Source: Sequoia sempervirens (Eukaryota > Streptophyta > Pinopsida > Cupressales > Cupressaceae). From it: 64,000 nucleotides of DNA. The notes under the pieces are model-generated. The model searched no databases and had not been told where the DNA came from. It worked only from the letters and a program-made list of their open reading frames with translations. Positions 1 to 10,745 of the stretch are shown here, piece by piece (position 1 is the stretch's first letter; each line of letters opens with the position of its first letter). A program made the position numbers and the translations under genes. Location of the stretch: contig VDFB02254908.1 in assembly GCA_007258455.2 (NCBI GenBank), positions 59,333 to 123,332 on the forward strand. Direction: 5' to 3'.

Positions 1-672
1 GCTAAGAGTGCTCAAGAGAGAGCAATGTGGGATAAAGATTTGACCAATGAGAAGAGGCCACTTGTCAACTTGTGATAGGTTGAGGAATGAGCACATTTTG
101 GTCAATGTGCCAAAGAGGGGGAGATTCAAATTTGAATTTGAGAGTTAAATGTTGAGTTTGACATTTGCAAGAGACATGTAAGAGCCATGTAAGGGCTCAT
201 AAATGCTTTGTTGGATGTACATGTCAACTTGTTTTTGAATTCAAATTTGAGGGAATATTCCTCAAAGATGCCATGTTGAGGGAAAATGATTAATTTATAA
301 ATGAATTAAAATGCTTTATTGGTGCAAGTGGGAAAAGCTAAAGGATGTGATGGGTGATTAGATTAGGTTAATCAGGATTAGATTATCTTAGATGATGTTA
401 GATGTTTTGACCCATTTGACTTAGATATTTGGATTTAAATTAAATCAAAGGGAGATGAAAGGTAACTTCAGTTTTAATTAAATAAAGGTTTGATTTATTT
501 AATTAAAAGGATGATGATAGGCTTAAATTAAATGAAGTTAATTTATTTAATTTAAATAAATGACCTTAGGAGATTGAAATTAATGAACTTGATTTACCTG
601 ATGAATGGTTGAACATTAATTTGATTTAATGAGTGGATGAATATGATGCTATGCTAATTTCACGTGTGTATA
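1..672. repeat. AT-rich LTR-like block, family S, copy 1 (left-truncated by window)
   Basis: There is no coding region. From about 235 to 640 the sequence follows the block at 33,005-33,420: both carry a shared segment around 253-290 (ATTCCTCAAAGATGCCATG), then a GTGATGGGTGATTAG-type stretch and several TTTAATTAAATAAA-type islands in the same order. The block ends near a degenerate version (around 664-674) of the terminus that closes the other copies. I read it as a remnant of a long AT-rich LTR. The left boundary is outside the window and the superfamily is not determined. Confidence 0.5.
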
Positions 673-1200
673 GGTACACTTTAACACAACACCAAACATA
701 ACTTTAAAATTTACCCCTCAACATGGGCCCACCATGGCCTAGCTCCAACATATCATGCATCACTGAAATCAATGAGAGAATGGAGATAAATATGTAATAA
801 TGAGCAAAAAAAAAAATGAAGCATTGAACATCACTGAAGAAATGAGACATGGGAGACCATTTATGATGATTGGAAATGGGAAGCACACACCATTGTGCCA
901 TTGTTGAAGTATGAGGGGAATGTCAAGGTCCTTTGGTGACAGGAAATAGAAAATAGAGAAACCCATAGTCACCGCCAAATTCACAATAGTAGCTCCCTCA
1001 TCATTCATGACTACTGGCAGCATCAACTACTTGAATTGGACTTTCAACATTTGACGAATTTTCTTCTCTTTACTTTTTTTTGAGCTATGGCAGTATCATA
1101 CAAATGTTTGTAGAAGTTACTATGCTCTCTATTCTAGGTCATAGAAGAGTGATTGAACTCCTTAAGTTTTTTAGTGAGGAAAACTTCCCAGTGATGCCTT
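673..1200. other. No gene seen; repeat-derived
   Basis: Short minus-strand reading frames occur here but have no recognisable domain and overlap one another in different frames. Around 930-1,010 the text resembles the internal sub-motif of the tandem duplication that follows (a GACAGGAAATAGAAAA-like string near a CATAG...CACC segment). The stretch is probably a further diverged unit of that array. Confidence 0.4.
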
Positions 1201-2540
1201 CAAATAATCTGAACCATCATGCATCACCATAATGAACTTGAAGTTGAAGATGTTTTCAATAATGAGCAAAGTTGGTGATGGGATGAAACTTAGACACATG
1301 GCTACCATACCATTTCCTTCCACTTACTTCTATTGCTCATTTCTGAAACTAGAAAAGGTCTTGAAATATTTCAGCGATGTTATGATATAAAACAGTACAA
1401 CACCCATTGGTTGTCACTCAAGTGAGATAGAAGGTTTGAAGAACTTCAATGATAGGTGATGTAAAGGGAGACCATAGCCCATCACTCATCACTAAAATGG
1501 AACAAAAGGTTTGAAGGACTTTAGCTATAGGAAATAAAAAGGGAAATTAGGGCCCATTGCTTGTCACTGAAATGAAACCGCTAATAAAGAAAACTTCAGG
1601 GATGGACGATCACTTAAGTGAATGAAGATTTGCACATGCAAATAAGAAGTTTTAAGAAATTGACCATGTTACAATGAGACAAAAAAAATCCCTGAAGGAT
1701 TTAGACCATGTGAATTCAAGAATACAAATGCTTTGTAAGGTCAATCAATTAACCTTAGCATAAAAGTATTCCTCACCTAGGCAACAAAGGTTGGTAACTT
1801 CATGAGATATAATGGTTCAAGAGGCTCCCTTGGGCACATAGGAAATAATTCATGATAAAGCAATGAACCAACTCAAATAATCCAAACCATCACGTGTTGC
1901 CATAATGAGCTTGAAGTTGAAGATGTTTTCTGCGATGAGAAAACTGGTGATGGGATGAAACCTAGAAACGTGGCTACCATACCATTTCCTTCCACTTCTA
2001 TTGCTCATCACTGAAACTAGAAAAGGTCCAAAATATTTTAGTGATGATAGGATACAAAACACTACAACACCCATCGGTTGTCACTAAAGTGATATAGAAG
2101 GTTTGAAGAACTTCAGTAATAGGTGATGTAAAGGTAGACCATAGCCCATCGCTCATTAGTTAAATGGAACAAAAGGTTTTAAGGACTTTAGTGATAGGCG
2201 ATGAAAAGGGAAACTAGGGCCCATTGCTTGTCACTGAAATGAAACCGCTAACAAAGAAAACTTCAGGGATGGATGATCACTTAAGTGAATGATGATTTTC
2301 ACATGCAAATAAGAAGTTTTAAGAAAGTGGCCATGTTACAATGACACAAAAAATCCCTGAAGGATTTAGACCATGTGAATTCAAGAATATAGATGCTTTG
2401 TAAGGTCAATCAATTAACCTTAGCATAAAAGTATTCCTCACCTAGGCAACAAAGGTCGATAACTTCATGAGATTTAATGGCTCAAGAGGCTCCCCTGGGC
2501 ACATATGCAATAATTCATGACAAAGCAATGAACCAACTCA
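1201..2540. repeat. Tandem duplication, two units of about 0.67 kb
   Basis: Unit 1 (about 1,201-1,873) and unit 2 (about 1,874-2,540) are near copies. Both open with CAAATAATC, both carry GGTGATGGGATGAAAC followed by GGCTACCATACCATTTCC, and both end in CAATGAACCAACTCAAA. The offset is 673 bp at the start and 667 bp later, so small indels separate them. Within each unit a shorter motif (roughly 70-90 bp, ending in a GTCACTNAAATG-like string) is itself repeated. There is no coding potential. It lies next to an LTR-like block and may be internal sequence of that element. Confidence 0.8.
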
Positions 2541-3489
2541 AAATTCTCAATTTTTTTGTGAGCTCTACTAGTACACAAATCAATATTCATTTGTTGAAGA
2601 TGAGAGTAATCATGTAAAGTTTGGTGGTTTATGAAGAGTTGAATATTGTATTGTAAGAAATAAACAAAGTTATTGGTTTATGCTTGAATTGCATGACAAG
2701 TCCCTAGATTGAGATTGTAGAGTGAATGCATTGTTGATTGGAGATAGTAGAGTGTTGTAGCAAGGATGAATAAATATAGTATTCAAATGTGTAACATAAA
2801 TTTTATTTGATGGAAGTGGATCCATAGTTCTCCAAAATGTGAGGTATTTATAGGAGAAAATGGATAATCAAGGGCTAAGATTGGCTTAATCAATCAATGG
2901 TCAAGATGGAAAGAAAGTTGAAGAAATGGATCAGGATTCTCATCAATAGATGAGAATTGAATATCACATAGATCAAAGAATCAATCAATGATCCTCAATG
3001 AATCAAACAAACAAACTTTCAAAATTGTTACAAAGTTTGTTAGGACAAAATATTCTATTTTTGGAGCCAAATAGAAGAATATTCCAAGGGAATATTCCAT
3101 ATGCAAGTGGATGGATGAGGGAAATTAGTAATTAGTTAATGAAAAATAAGTTTTAATAATTAAATAATTATCTTATTTAATGAAAGGGGTCAAGTGACAT
3201 TTAATTAAATGATTTTAGATTATTCAATTAAATGAGAGGAAACAAGGGGGCTTAATTGAAATATTTTGCATTATCTAATTAAACAATATGAAATGTAAGT
3301 GTGAAAGGGTAGGAATTAACCTAATTAAAATGATTAGTTTAAAAGATGAAAATTATGCATTTAATTAAATAACTAAGATTATTTTATTAAACAGTTGAAA
3401 AGAAGATGAATTTTAGGATGAAATGTTGTTAGTAATAAAATTCAAGTCTATAATATGTAATACCATTCAGGACAATTTAAGTGTCTACA
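2541..3489 (-). repeat. AT-rich LTR-like block, family S, ending in TGTCTACA
   Basis: The block ends at 3,489 with TGTCTACA, the same terminus as blocks ending at 33,420 and 43,288. It carries the same kind of TTTAATTAAAT islands. A TATA-like string reads CTATAAATAC on the minus strand (plus 2,844-2,853), which favours minus-strand transcription starting from a TGTAGACA end. The left edge is uncertain. Solo or truncated LTR status is inferred; no PBS or PPT was found. Confidence 0.5.
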
Positions 3490-4615
3490 AAATGGTTTTT
3501 AAAATTGATTTTTACTTTTTATTATTAAACAAAGTTCTATTGGGTCCCTCTCTATTAAGAAAAGAATAAAATAAATAATCCACAATGGTTTCTAGAGATA
3601 AAAATTGACTACTTCATAATTTCCATTCTATAATGCCAACTCATTTTAGTGTCCATCTATTCATATGTTTTGGGATTCATTTATCTCATTCCCAAGCCTT
3701 AAAAACTTTGGTCAAGATGATGTGTAAACTCTATCATAATTTGATCTCTACAATTTTTAAATTTGCTAAGAAATTATGTTCATTTAGACACTATATGATG
3801 CAACATGACCTTGCACACCATGACAAGTTTACATTGTGATCCATGTGAATAACTATGATTAAATGGAAAAGGGTTGAGGGATAAAGTAGAATTAAATATT
3901 GGATGGTAAGGTAATGCGGATTAATTAACCTAAATTAATTAATTTAGCTGGAGGATTTTTTGATAAGTTTGGCTTTGAGTAAATTAATATAAATCTATTT
4001 AATTAAAGTGGTGGATAATTAATTAAATAAATAAATAATATTTAATTAATTAATGGCTAAGGTAAGGTGGGATAAAGGTGACATTTCTCTAAGAATATGA
4101 TGCTTCCACAATAATCTTGGTATTTCTATAAGAATTTTATCTTCATTGTGTTGCAATTGGGAAAAGCATCTCTTCCCAACCCCACAAACCATTGTAGAGA
4201 AGCATCTTTCACTATTGTTATAAATAGTTTGAGTTTGTGAATTTTTTTGTATAGTTATAACTTTGGCATAGCACATCAAACTCAAAATGTATAGCTCCTC
4301 TGTAACCAACCCATAAAAGATAGAAAGTGTTGAAGGGGGTATGTTCTTTAAAGTAGCAACCCTTTCTTTGTTGGCTATAGGAAACTCAAATGTTACATGC
4401 TTTGGTGGGTCTTATACTACTGCATTAGCCATGATGCTTATGTGTATGTGGGAAGTCTCCTCTCTATCTAGTGTAGGTATTGGTGTTAGGAATGATTCTT
4501 CTTCAAGAATACCCTCACTCTATTCACTATGTTCATGAGTATCTTCTTAGTAGTCATGTTATCAGTAGTCTCAAAGGATAAGTTATAGGCTTTAGAAAAC
4601 ATTTATCCTATAGGG
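3490..4615. other. No gene recognised; AT-rich
   Basis: The stretch holds AT-rich text with TTAATTAA islands (3,900-4,060) resembling family S. Three short reading frames (3,633-3,839 plus, 4,046-4,309 minus, 4,341-4,538 plus) have no recognisable domain, and their composition fits chance open frames in AT-rich DNA. Confidence 0.4.
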
Positions 4616-5405
4616 GGGTATGTGTAGGATCATGATGGTCCAAAAAGTGGCAATATGATGGGTATGTGGCTGACGACTTTTTTTTACTCAAAATTGATGA
4701 AATGAAAAGGGTTTTTAAAGGAGACTCTCAACTTTCCACCAATATAAATTATACTTTACTTTGAATTCAATAAGTAATTATTATTTATTTTCTATTCAAA
4801 TTACAACTAAAGTCCTGATTGATAGACTAATTGAAAAATATCTATAGCTTTCAAACGGTATCACATTTTTTGAATCCAAAACATGCGTCACATTCTATGT
4901 TTCATGTACTATAGGATTAAAAAAAAAAAATTCAATTTCATGAAGTTTTGACCAAGTTAAGGTGGTTAGACATACAAGTTTTTTATATTTTTTAAAAGTT
5001 GTAATAAAAAATTCATAATTAATTATTTACTTGGAAAAAATTACAAAAAAATATGCATCACATTGGGACATGAGTCCTCTACTTATATCTAAAATCTTAT
5101 AAAAAAATTTATCATTTTACTATGGTTAGGGTGGTTAGACAGACACCTACTTCTTATTTTTTCCCTGAAATTTAAGTACTACTGCTTTGAAATTTCAAAT
5201 TTTAACCAAATAGATTTATTTATTTTTTAAACAAACCTAGTAGTTTAGAAACTATATTCAATATGCTACATATTCTATTCTTACATATTTTTGAAATAAT
5301 ATAGATAACTTATTCAAATTTTTACGTGAAGTTGCCTAACTCTGATTTTTCTATTTTTTTGCCACTTAAGGGCCTATTTTTTCCATGATGATCCTACACA
5401 TACCC
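4616..5405. mobile_element. Non-autonomous element with 23-bp terminal inverted repeats
   Basis: The left end reads GGGTATGTGTAGGATCAT (from 4,616), continuing to 4,638. The right end (5,383-5,405) is its reverse complement with one mismatch over 23 bp. The 790 bp interior is AT-rich and non-coding and holds a degenerate internal direct repeat: GGTGGTTAGACA occurs near 4,960 and near 5,130, each about 110 bp downstream of a CACATT-type string. No clear target-site duplication could be fixed, so the superfamily is not assigned. A MITE-like or foldback DNA transposon is the natural reading. Confidence 0.65.
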
Positions 5406-5594
5406 AGGGGATATAAGTAGTATCCCTACTCTAAAACTCCAATAAGTATGGACTTTCATAAAATTACATCATCCAAATTTTAGCAGATATATTAAGGGTG
5501 AGAAAATTAGGCATTTCTTCTCCTTTTGAAGTGAGCATATAGATACCAACATTAATTCCAACATATAGAATCTTTGATCTTTGATGATTTGATT
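5406..5594. other. No gene seen
   Basis: This short AT-rich stretch lies between the inverted-repeat element and the gypsy protease remnant. No feature is recognised. Confidence 0.4.
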
Positions 5595-5830
5595 TCAAAA
5601 TAATACACATTTCACCTTGGGCTTAAGATTAAGATGAAATTTCTTGTCACCAAGAGGTATCAAGGTGTGAGACCAATTGAATTGGATTGCACCACCTAAG
5701 TCTCTACAAAATCTTTTTCTTAGCAACATACCATAAATTGTTGGAATATCAGCCACAAAATATTGAGATTCAATCTCTTTTGTGTTTACACTACCAAGGA
5801 AACTTATGCATCTTTTATGTGACCTACAAG
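5595..5830 (-). pseudogene. Ty3/gypsy aspartic protease C-terminal remnant
   Basis: On the minus strand one frame reads about 78 codons before a TGA at 5,595-5,597. It contains FVADIPTIYGMLL, a leucine/arginine link, then DLGGAIQFNWSH and LIPLGDKKFHLN. This spacing fits the plant Ty3/gypsy protease tail (the D-x-P-x-x-Y-x-M-L-L-x-R-x-W segment followed by a LGG stretch and a C-terminal beta strand). The catalytic D-T/S-G segment and the RT are absent, so this is a fragment. It is cut off on its upstream side (plus right) near the LTR start at 5,877. Confidence is moderate because it is short. Confidence 0.55.
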
Positions 5831-5876
5831 AAGTACTTATTTTGACTCTATAGAGTAAACTTCTCTAGAAGGCTTA

Positions 5877-6339
5877 TGTTGGAGTAAATGGTTTTTACCA
5901 TTTACCCACTTAAGTTTACTTAGGGTTAATTGTGCATTGAAGTTGTTCTGAAATTTTAATCCCACATTGGAAATGTTTAATTTCTATTTTCTATTTAAAT
6001 AGCACTACAGTGTGATTACTTGGTGTGAGCAATACTCATAGCGGCTCGTGGAGTGCTTTGTGGCGACGCTTGAAAATTGATTTGGTGCTAGATTTTGTTG
6101 CTACAAACAAAGAACAAGGTGCATTGATTTTTGTTCTTTTCTTTTCAGATTCTCAACCCTTTTTTTCATTATTGCTTCCCAAATTATTTTGAGAAGGCTT
6201 CAATTTCAGTATTTGGGAGTTTCTAATTGTTGTTGAATGTTAATGTCTTTGTATTCCTGGAGATTTTTCATAGTTGATTATTGTGTTTTAATTTCATTAT
6301 GGTGTGATTGGGTTGAAAAGGAGAAACTATAAACAATCA
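5877..6339 (+). repeat. 5' LTR of the short copia-type element
   Basis: It starts TGTTGGAG and ends CA at 6,339. A TATA-like CTATTTAAATAGC lies at about 5,992-6,004, consistent with a promoter inside the LTR. The right edge is set by the PBS five bases downstream. Confidence 0.6.
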
Positions 6340-6344
6340 AGAGA

Positions 6345-6356
6345 TGGTATCATAAA
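6345..6356 (+). other. Primer binding site, initiator tRNA-Met type
   Basis: TGGTATCATAAA stands just after the LTR end. Copia PBSs normally begin TGGTATCAGAGC; the first eight bases match here and the rest have decayed. Confidence 0.6.
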
Positions 6357-6989
6357 ACATCTTAGATGGCATTATTTTTTTCCACATTTATATAATCTTG
6401 TTCCCCTTCGTGGTACTGATAGTAAGAAAATTTGCATGGAATTGCAATAGGGATCATGTACTAGGAGTTATTCTTGATTGGTTGGTGGCATCATCTTTCA
6501 AGATCTTGGTGACACATGAGCAGATTTCAGAGACATCATCAAAAAATTTCATGCTTCTTTCTTTCAATTACTACTTGGAGTGTGAAGCATTCCTACATGT
6601 GTACTTGGTTTTTTTTCTTCCAAAAGGGAGACAAGTTGTTTGCCAACATTGGATCATATTTTGTCTTTAGCAACTTACCATTTTTGTAGGTGATTACACA
6701 TTGTGGGACAACTACATAGTCTCTCTCCTTCCCTCTTATGGGGGGCCATTGATTATATATACATGATAGATGTAGTCCTTGGGGGTGTGATTGAGTCCTC
6801 CATCCATGCATCTTTTTTTATTTTCTATTCTCTATTTTGGAGAGGGTTTTTCCCATAGGGTTTTTCTCCTTTTCTCTGGTTGTGAGAGATTTCTTTTTGT
6901 TGTTATAAATGGGTACCTAACATGGTTATATAGTCGGGTCTCATATTGTGTATTCATTTTTTGATAATAATTCTCCCTAAGTTGCACTT

Positions 6990-6998
6990 AAGGGGGGG
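6990..6998 (+). other. Polypurine tract
   Basis: AAGGGGGGG directly abuts the second TGTTGGAG, which is the expected position of the plus-strand primer of an LTR retrotransposon. Confidence 0.65.
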
Positions 6999-7190
6999 TG
7001 TTGGAGTAAATGGTTTTTACCATTTACCCACTTAAGTTTACTTAGGATTAATTATGCATTTTTTATTCAGGTGGTTTTTTCCATGCTAGGAAGTTTCTCA
7101 CTCGTCATTTTTTTCACATATATAAAAAGCCCATACAATATGTATTTTAATCATTCCATTTTTATTCTCTTGTTTTGGTGAAATGGCCTT

Positions 7191-7601
7191 GTGTTTCCTC
7201 TCTCTTTTTCTATGAAGGTTATTTTTGTAGATGGTGCTCCTAGGAGGTGGATAACACAAACAAATTATTTAATAAAATTCCTAAGGTGTGATCCAAGAAC
7301 TCTATCCAATCATATAACCATGTGGCCCTTCACCCAATGGGGAGTCAACCTCATAGGTAAAATCCATCCCACCTCATCCAATGGTCATAATTTCATTATC
7401 ATAGTGACCAAGTATCTCATGAATTTTATAGAGGCTATCCCTATGATGTACATTATTGGTAAAAAATTATCTAAATTATTCATCCTTAGTTACATCATTT
7501 TTTTGTATGGTGTCCCAAATTCTATCATTACTAATAACTATTGTCCATTTAAGAACCAAGATGATCATGAATTATGCAAAAAAAATCCACATCCAATACC
7601 A
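7191..7601 (+). pseudogene. Ty3/gypsy integrase core remnant
   Basis: From about 7,300 the frame reads WPFTQWGVNLIGKIHP, then SSNGHNFIIIVTKYL and a YGVPNSIIT segment followed by CPFKNQDDHELC. This is the catalytic core of a plant Ty3/gypsy integrase. The first catalytic position, normally an aspartate in GxDLIG, reads N (GVNLIG), and the second (IITDN in relatives) reads IITNN, so both visible acidic residues are lost. The frame then shifts (HIQYH continues in another frame) and is cut at 7,602 by a copia LTR. The upstream zinc-finger half is not intact. Confidence 0.75.
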
Positions 7602-8074
7602 TGTTAGGAATTGTATGCAAAAAATATCAATTAAATTCAAATAAAGATTAAATAGAGGAATGGAAAACATAGAAATAATAACAAGAGAAAATATTTAACG
7701 TGGTTCACCAAAACTTGGGCTACGTCCACCAATAGAGAGTCCAATATTATTATCCAGTAAATCAAACTGATTACAACCAATAATCCTTGCAACTCAATAC
7801 CATTGCAAATGCTACAATACAATGTCAACAGAAACCCTAATCCTTAGCCTTTTTATCAAGACTTATGTCAGTTAAAAAAAAAAGGGTTTTTTATGTCAGC
7901 CAATAGAAAAAATAACACCCAACACCTTTATAAAATAATAAAAAATTATGAGAGGTTTTGGGGGCATTTCCCCTCGACCCTACCTTGTATCACATTAGGG
8001 AGCATGCCAGGGGAACTACCCCTTGACCCCATCTTGGGGGCACTGCCCCCAAACCCTCGCAAGGGGTGCTGCCA
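7602..8074 (-). repeat. Copia LTR (minus-oriented), joined to the truncated copia RNase H
   Basis: It begins TGTTAGG at 7,602 and contains ACGTGGTTCACC plus GGGCTACGTCCACC, a landmark also seen (ATGCAGTTCACCC, GGGCTACATCCAC) in the LTR at 11,599. The right part is GC-rich with GGGGGCATTTCCCC and GGGGGCACTGCCCCC hairpin-like runs. The rest differs too much from the 11,599 LTR for the two to be the same age or family. It probably represents a second related copia insertion, or a chimeric 3' end. The right boundary falls at about 8,074, where RNase H coding stops. Confidence 0.55.
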
Positions 8075-8366
8075 AATCTGAGTCAACATAGCCTTTTAAA
8101 TCAGTATTAGAGTCCCTAAAACATAAACATTTATTGGATGTACCTCTCAAGTACCTGAGAGTCCTTTTTACCACATTCCAATACTCAATATCAGGATGAC
8201 TCATATACCTGCTAACAACTCCTATAACATGTGCAATATTTGGTCTTGTGCATGCCATGATGTACATTAAACTACCTATACCTGAAGAATTATGTACCTT
8301 GGAAATCTTTTCCTCCTCTATTGTCTTTGGACACATATCCTTAGTCAATTTAACATGACTAGGCAA
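8075..8366 (-). pseudogene. Ty1/copia connection and partial RNase H
   Basis: Minus strand. The frame contains GIGSLMYIMACTRPNIAHV, SRYMSHPDIEYWN and VKRTLRYLRGTSN, then LKGYVDSDLA. These are landmarks of the copia RT-RNase H junction (SLMYAM..TRPDI, YLRGT, GY.D.D.A). The RNase H domain stops right after its first aspartate segment, where LTR-like sequence begins, so most of RNase H is missing. It lies just downstream of the RT segment in the same orientation. Confidence 0.85.
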
Positions 8367-8426
8367 AGGTTTGCTAACAACTTTGCAGTTTCCATATGAA
8401 ATCTCTACAACACCTTCTCAACATAA

Positions 8427-8915
8427 TTAGCCAGAGATAAAAACAATTTTTTTTTCCCTATCTCTTGTAATCTTCATACCAATGATTTTCATTGCTACCC
8501 CCAAATCCTTCATAGAAAATGAATTTTCTAATTGTTGTTTTAACTCCCTTATTTGATCCATGTTAGAGCCTGCTACAAGGACATCATCAATATATAAAGA
8601 TAAGATAATGTATCTATCATCATCTAACCTCTTAAAATAAACACAATGGTCTGAATTACACTGACTATAGCCTTGCTCAACCATAAAACTATAAAATTTA
8701 ATATACCATTTTCGAGCTGTGTGCTTCAAGCCATATAGACTTTTCTTCAATCTGCACACAAGTTTCTCCTTACCTTTGACCTCAAATACTTGTGGTTGTT
8801 CCATATATATTTCCTCTTCCAAATCACCATGGAGAAAGGTTGTTTTAACGTCAGGTTGTTCTAAATGCAAATCTTTAGCAGCCACAATACTTAAAACAAT
8901 ACAAATAGAATTCAT
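8427..8915 (-). pseudogene. Ty1/copia reverse transcriptase
   Basis: About 162 codons open on the minus strand. Motifs in order are QPDVKTTFLHGDLEEEIYM (DVKTAFLHG type), YGLKHTARKWY (YGLKQ..R.W), HCVYFKR, and the catalytic YIDDVLVAGS near residues 108-117, then QLENSFSMKDLG. The catalytic YxDD is intact here, unlike in the gypsy element in this window. The N-terminal RT and the link to integrase (8,916-9,739) are broken by stops. The frame after ITRDREKK is closed, and the element cannot encode a full polyprotein. Confidence 0.9.
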
Positions 8916-9739
8916 TTTACCAACTGGATAAAAGATTTCATCAAAATCAATACCCTTCTTTTGTGCAAATCCCTTTACAAATAATCTAGCTTTAAATATT
9001 TTATTACCTCCATCCTCCTATTTTAGCCTATAAACCCATTTATTTGGTAAAGCCTTTTTACCTGCAAGCAACTTGCATAATTCCCAAGTCTTATTTTGCA
9101 ACAAGGAGTCCATTTCTTCTTCCATTTCATGCTCCCATTAAACCTGTGTATCCACCTGCATAGCTTCATCATAACATTCTGGTTCACCAACAACAGTTAA
9201 TAAAATAGAATACAAAGAGGGAGAAAATCTTTCTGGAGGTCCACTTATCCTTGAAGATCATCTAACATTCACTAGATTTTGTGGTATTTGTTGTTTCTAT
9301 TGTTGTGGAGCATGAGGAACTGCTAGAACATTATTGTTTGATGTATCAGCTAGCACTACATAATCATTTTCTTTCTTCTCATGTTGCTACAACTGATCTT
9401 TGTACAACACTTTCTATTTAAATATGACATCCTGCTACTCAAAAAATTTTGATTTTCAAAACAGAATTTTTTCTAGAATCTAGATGTGAAAATGCTTCAC
9501 AAACAAAGGTATTGAGAAAAGAATAAATCACCTTCTTACCTATATGATTCATCTAGAATACCACAACCTAAAGGATTAGAGAGAACTCTATTGATTAAAT
9601 AAACAATAATGTTTACATCCTGCACCCACATGTTTAAAGGCAACCCAACTTGCAATCTCATAGTTTGTGCACACTCCATTATTGTTCTATTCATGCACTT
9701 AGCCACTCCATTTTCCTGTTGAGTCCTTGGAACTAGTTT
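8916..9739 (-). pseudogene. Degenerate copia integrase C-terminus to RT N-terminus
   Basis: The polyprotein continues across this segment only in broken frames. Near 9,690-9,720 the minus strand reads ENGVAKCMNRTI, the QNGVAERMNRT signature that holds the third catalytic glutamate of copia integrase; that position is K rather than E, if aligned correctly. Many stops separate short recognisable pieces. No independent gene is seen. Confidence 0.65.
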
Positions 9740-10207
9740 CTACCTATGAATAACATTAGAGGAACAAACTTCTTCAAACTCTTTGCTATAATACTCACCA
9801 CCATTATCAAATCTGAGACATTTTAAGTTTTTACCTATCTCATTCTCAACCAAGCTTCTCAGTTTCTTAAAATTGTCAAATACATCATATTTCCGCCTAA
9901 GGAAATAAATCCATACCTTCCTTTTCACATCATCAATAAAAGTGACATAGTACCAAGAGCCACCGAGAGAAGATACTTGAGCTGGTCTCCATACATTCGT
10001 ATGCACAAGCTCTGATTTCTCATCTTTCCTTTGCTTGCCATCCTTGAGAAAACTAACTCTCTTTTGTTTGCCATACTGACAAATTTCACAAAAATCCATA
10101 TTAACACATTTTAGACTTGGTAAAACATTCTTTGAATGAAGTAATTTCATACCTTTTGCACTCATATGCCCAGGTCTATTATGCCATAGCATTGATTCAG
10201 AATCCAT
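9740..10207 (-). pseudogene. Ty1/copia GAG-pre-integrase and integrase core
   Basis: About 155 codons are open. The zinc-binding part reads LWHNRPGHMSAKGMKLL and FCEICQYGKQKRVSF (HHCC type). The core follows with LVHTNVWRPAQVSSLGGS, YYVTFIDDVKRKVWIYFL and LRFDNGGEY. Family members have LVHTDVWGPA, so the first catalytic aspartate is replaced by asparagine; the second (DNGGEY) remains. The frame ends at a stop after SSNVIHR. The element is clearly related to plant Tork/SIRE-type copia but is inactive. Confidence 0.9.
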
Positions 10208-10745
10208 AGCAATTGTCTAATTTTTTGCTTGCTAAACTACAACAACTATTCCTGAACATTGATTTTTCTCTGCAATAGCTAAAGTAGAAGGAACAATATG
10301 ACCTGTACAAAGATATAAGGTGCCTACTTTCACACATTTTGCTACCACTAGGGCATTTTTTGTAACCTTCCAATTTTTATCACTAAATGTAACAACACAA
10401 CCCTCATCATCTAGTTGCCCTACTAAAATTAAATTTCTTTTCAAATTTGGAACCTTCCTTACCTCATGTAGTAGCCAATAACTCCCATTCTACAACTTAG
10501 TCTTGATTCTTCCCTTTCCAACAATTTTCCAATGTTCATTATCTCCCAAATCAAACAACCCAAAATCCCCTTGGACATAATCAATAAAATAACTTATATG
10601 GGGCATAGCATGAAATGAAGCCACTGAATCTAACACCCAAAAATCATCAGCATTATCAAGGGAATATAATCAAAGCATCCTCATCAGATTTATTACTTAC
10701 CACATTTTCCTCTTTATTGCCTTCCTTTTTGTCTCCTTTATTTTT
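10208..10745 (-). pseudogene. Ty1/copia protease region
   Basis: Across stops, the minus strand reads DDFWVLDSVASFHAMPH near 10,600-10,650, where copia proteases have a D-S-G/A-A/C-S-x-H motif; here the glycine is V. It continues to VPNLKRNLILVGQLDDEGC, the usual protease-to-integrase linker (VP.LK.NLIS.GQL). An in-frame stop near 10,488 and others upstream of the integrase segment break it. Confidence 0.75.

Larger units (their letters stand above)
5877..7056 (+). mobile_element. Short non-autonomous copia-type LTR element (3' LTR truncated)
   Basis: TGTTGGAGTAAATGGTTTTT occurs at 5,877 and again at 6,999, and the copies match for about 55 bp. The first copy opens an LTR that ends CA near 6,339. 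A TGGTATCA primer site follows at 6,345, and a polypurine tract (AAGGGGGGG, 6,990-6,998) abuts the second copy. The order LTR-PBS-interior-PPT-LTR is a complete LTR-retrotransposon skeleton, but the interior is only about 0.65 kb and has no gag or pol motif. That makes it a TRIM/LARD-like or internally deleted derivative. The 3' LTR diverges after about 58 bp, so it is truncated or interrupted. Confidence 0.75.

Noticed and set aside
7191..7644. A possible host gene with two overlapping frames
   Set aside because: The readable text is Ty3/gypsy integrase; the second frame is the frameshifted continuation.
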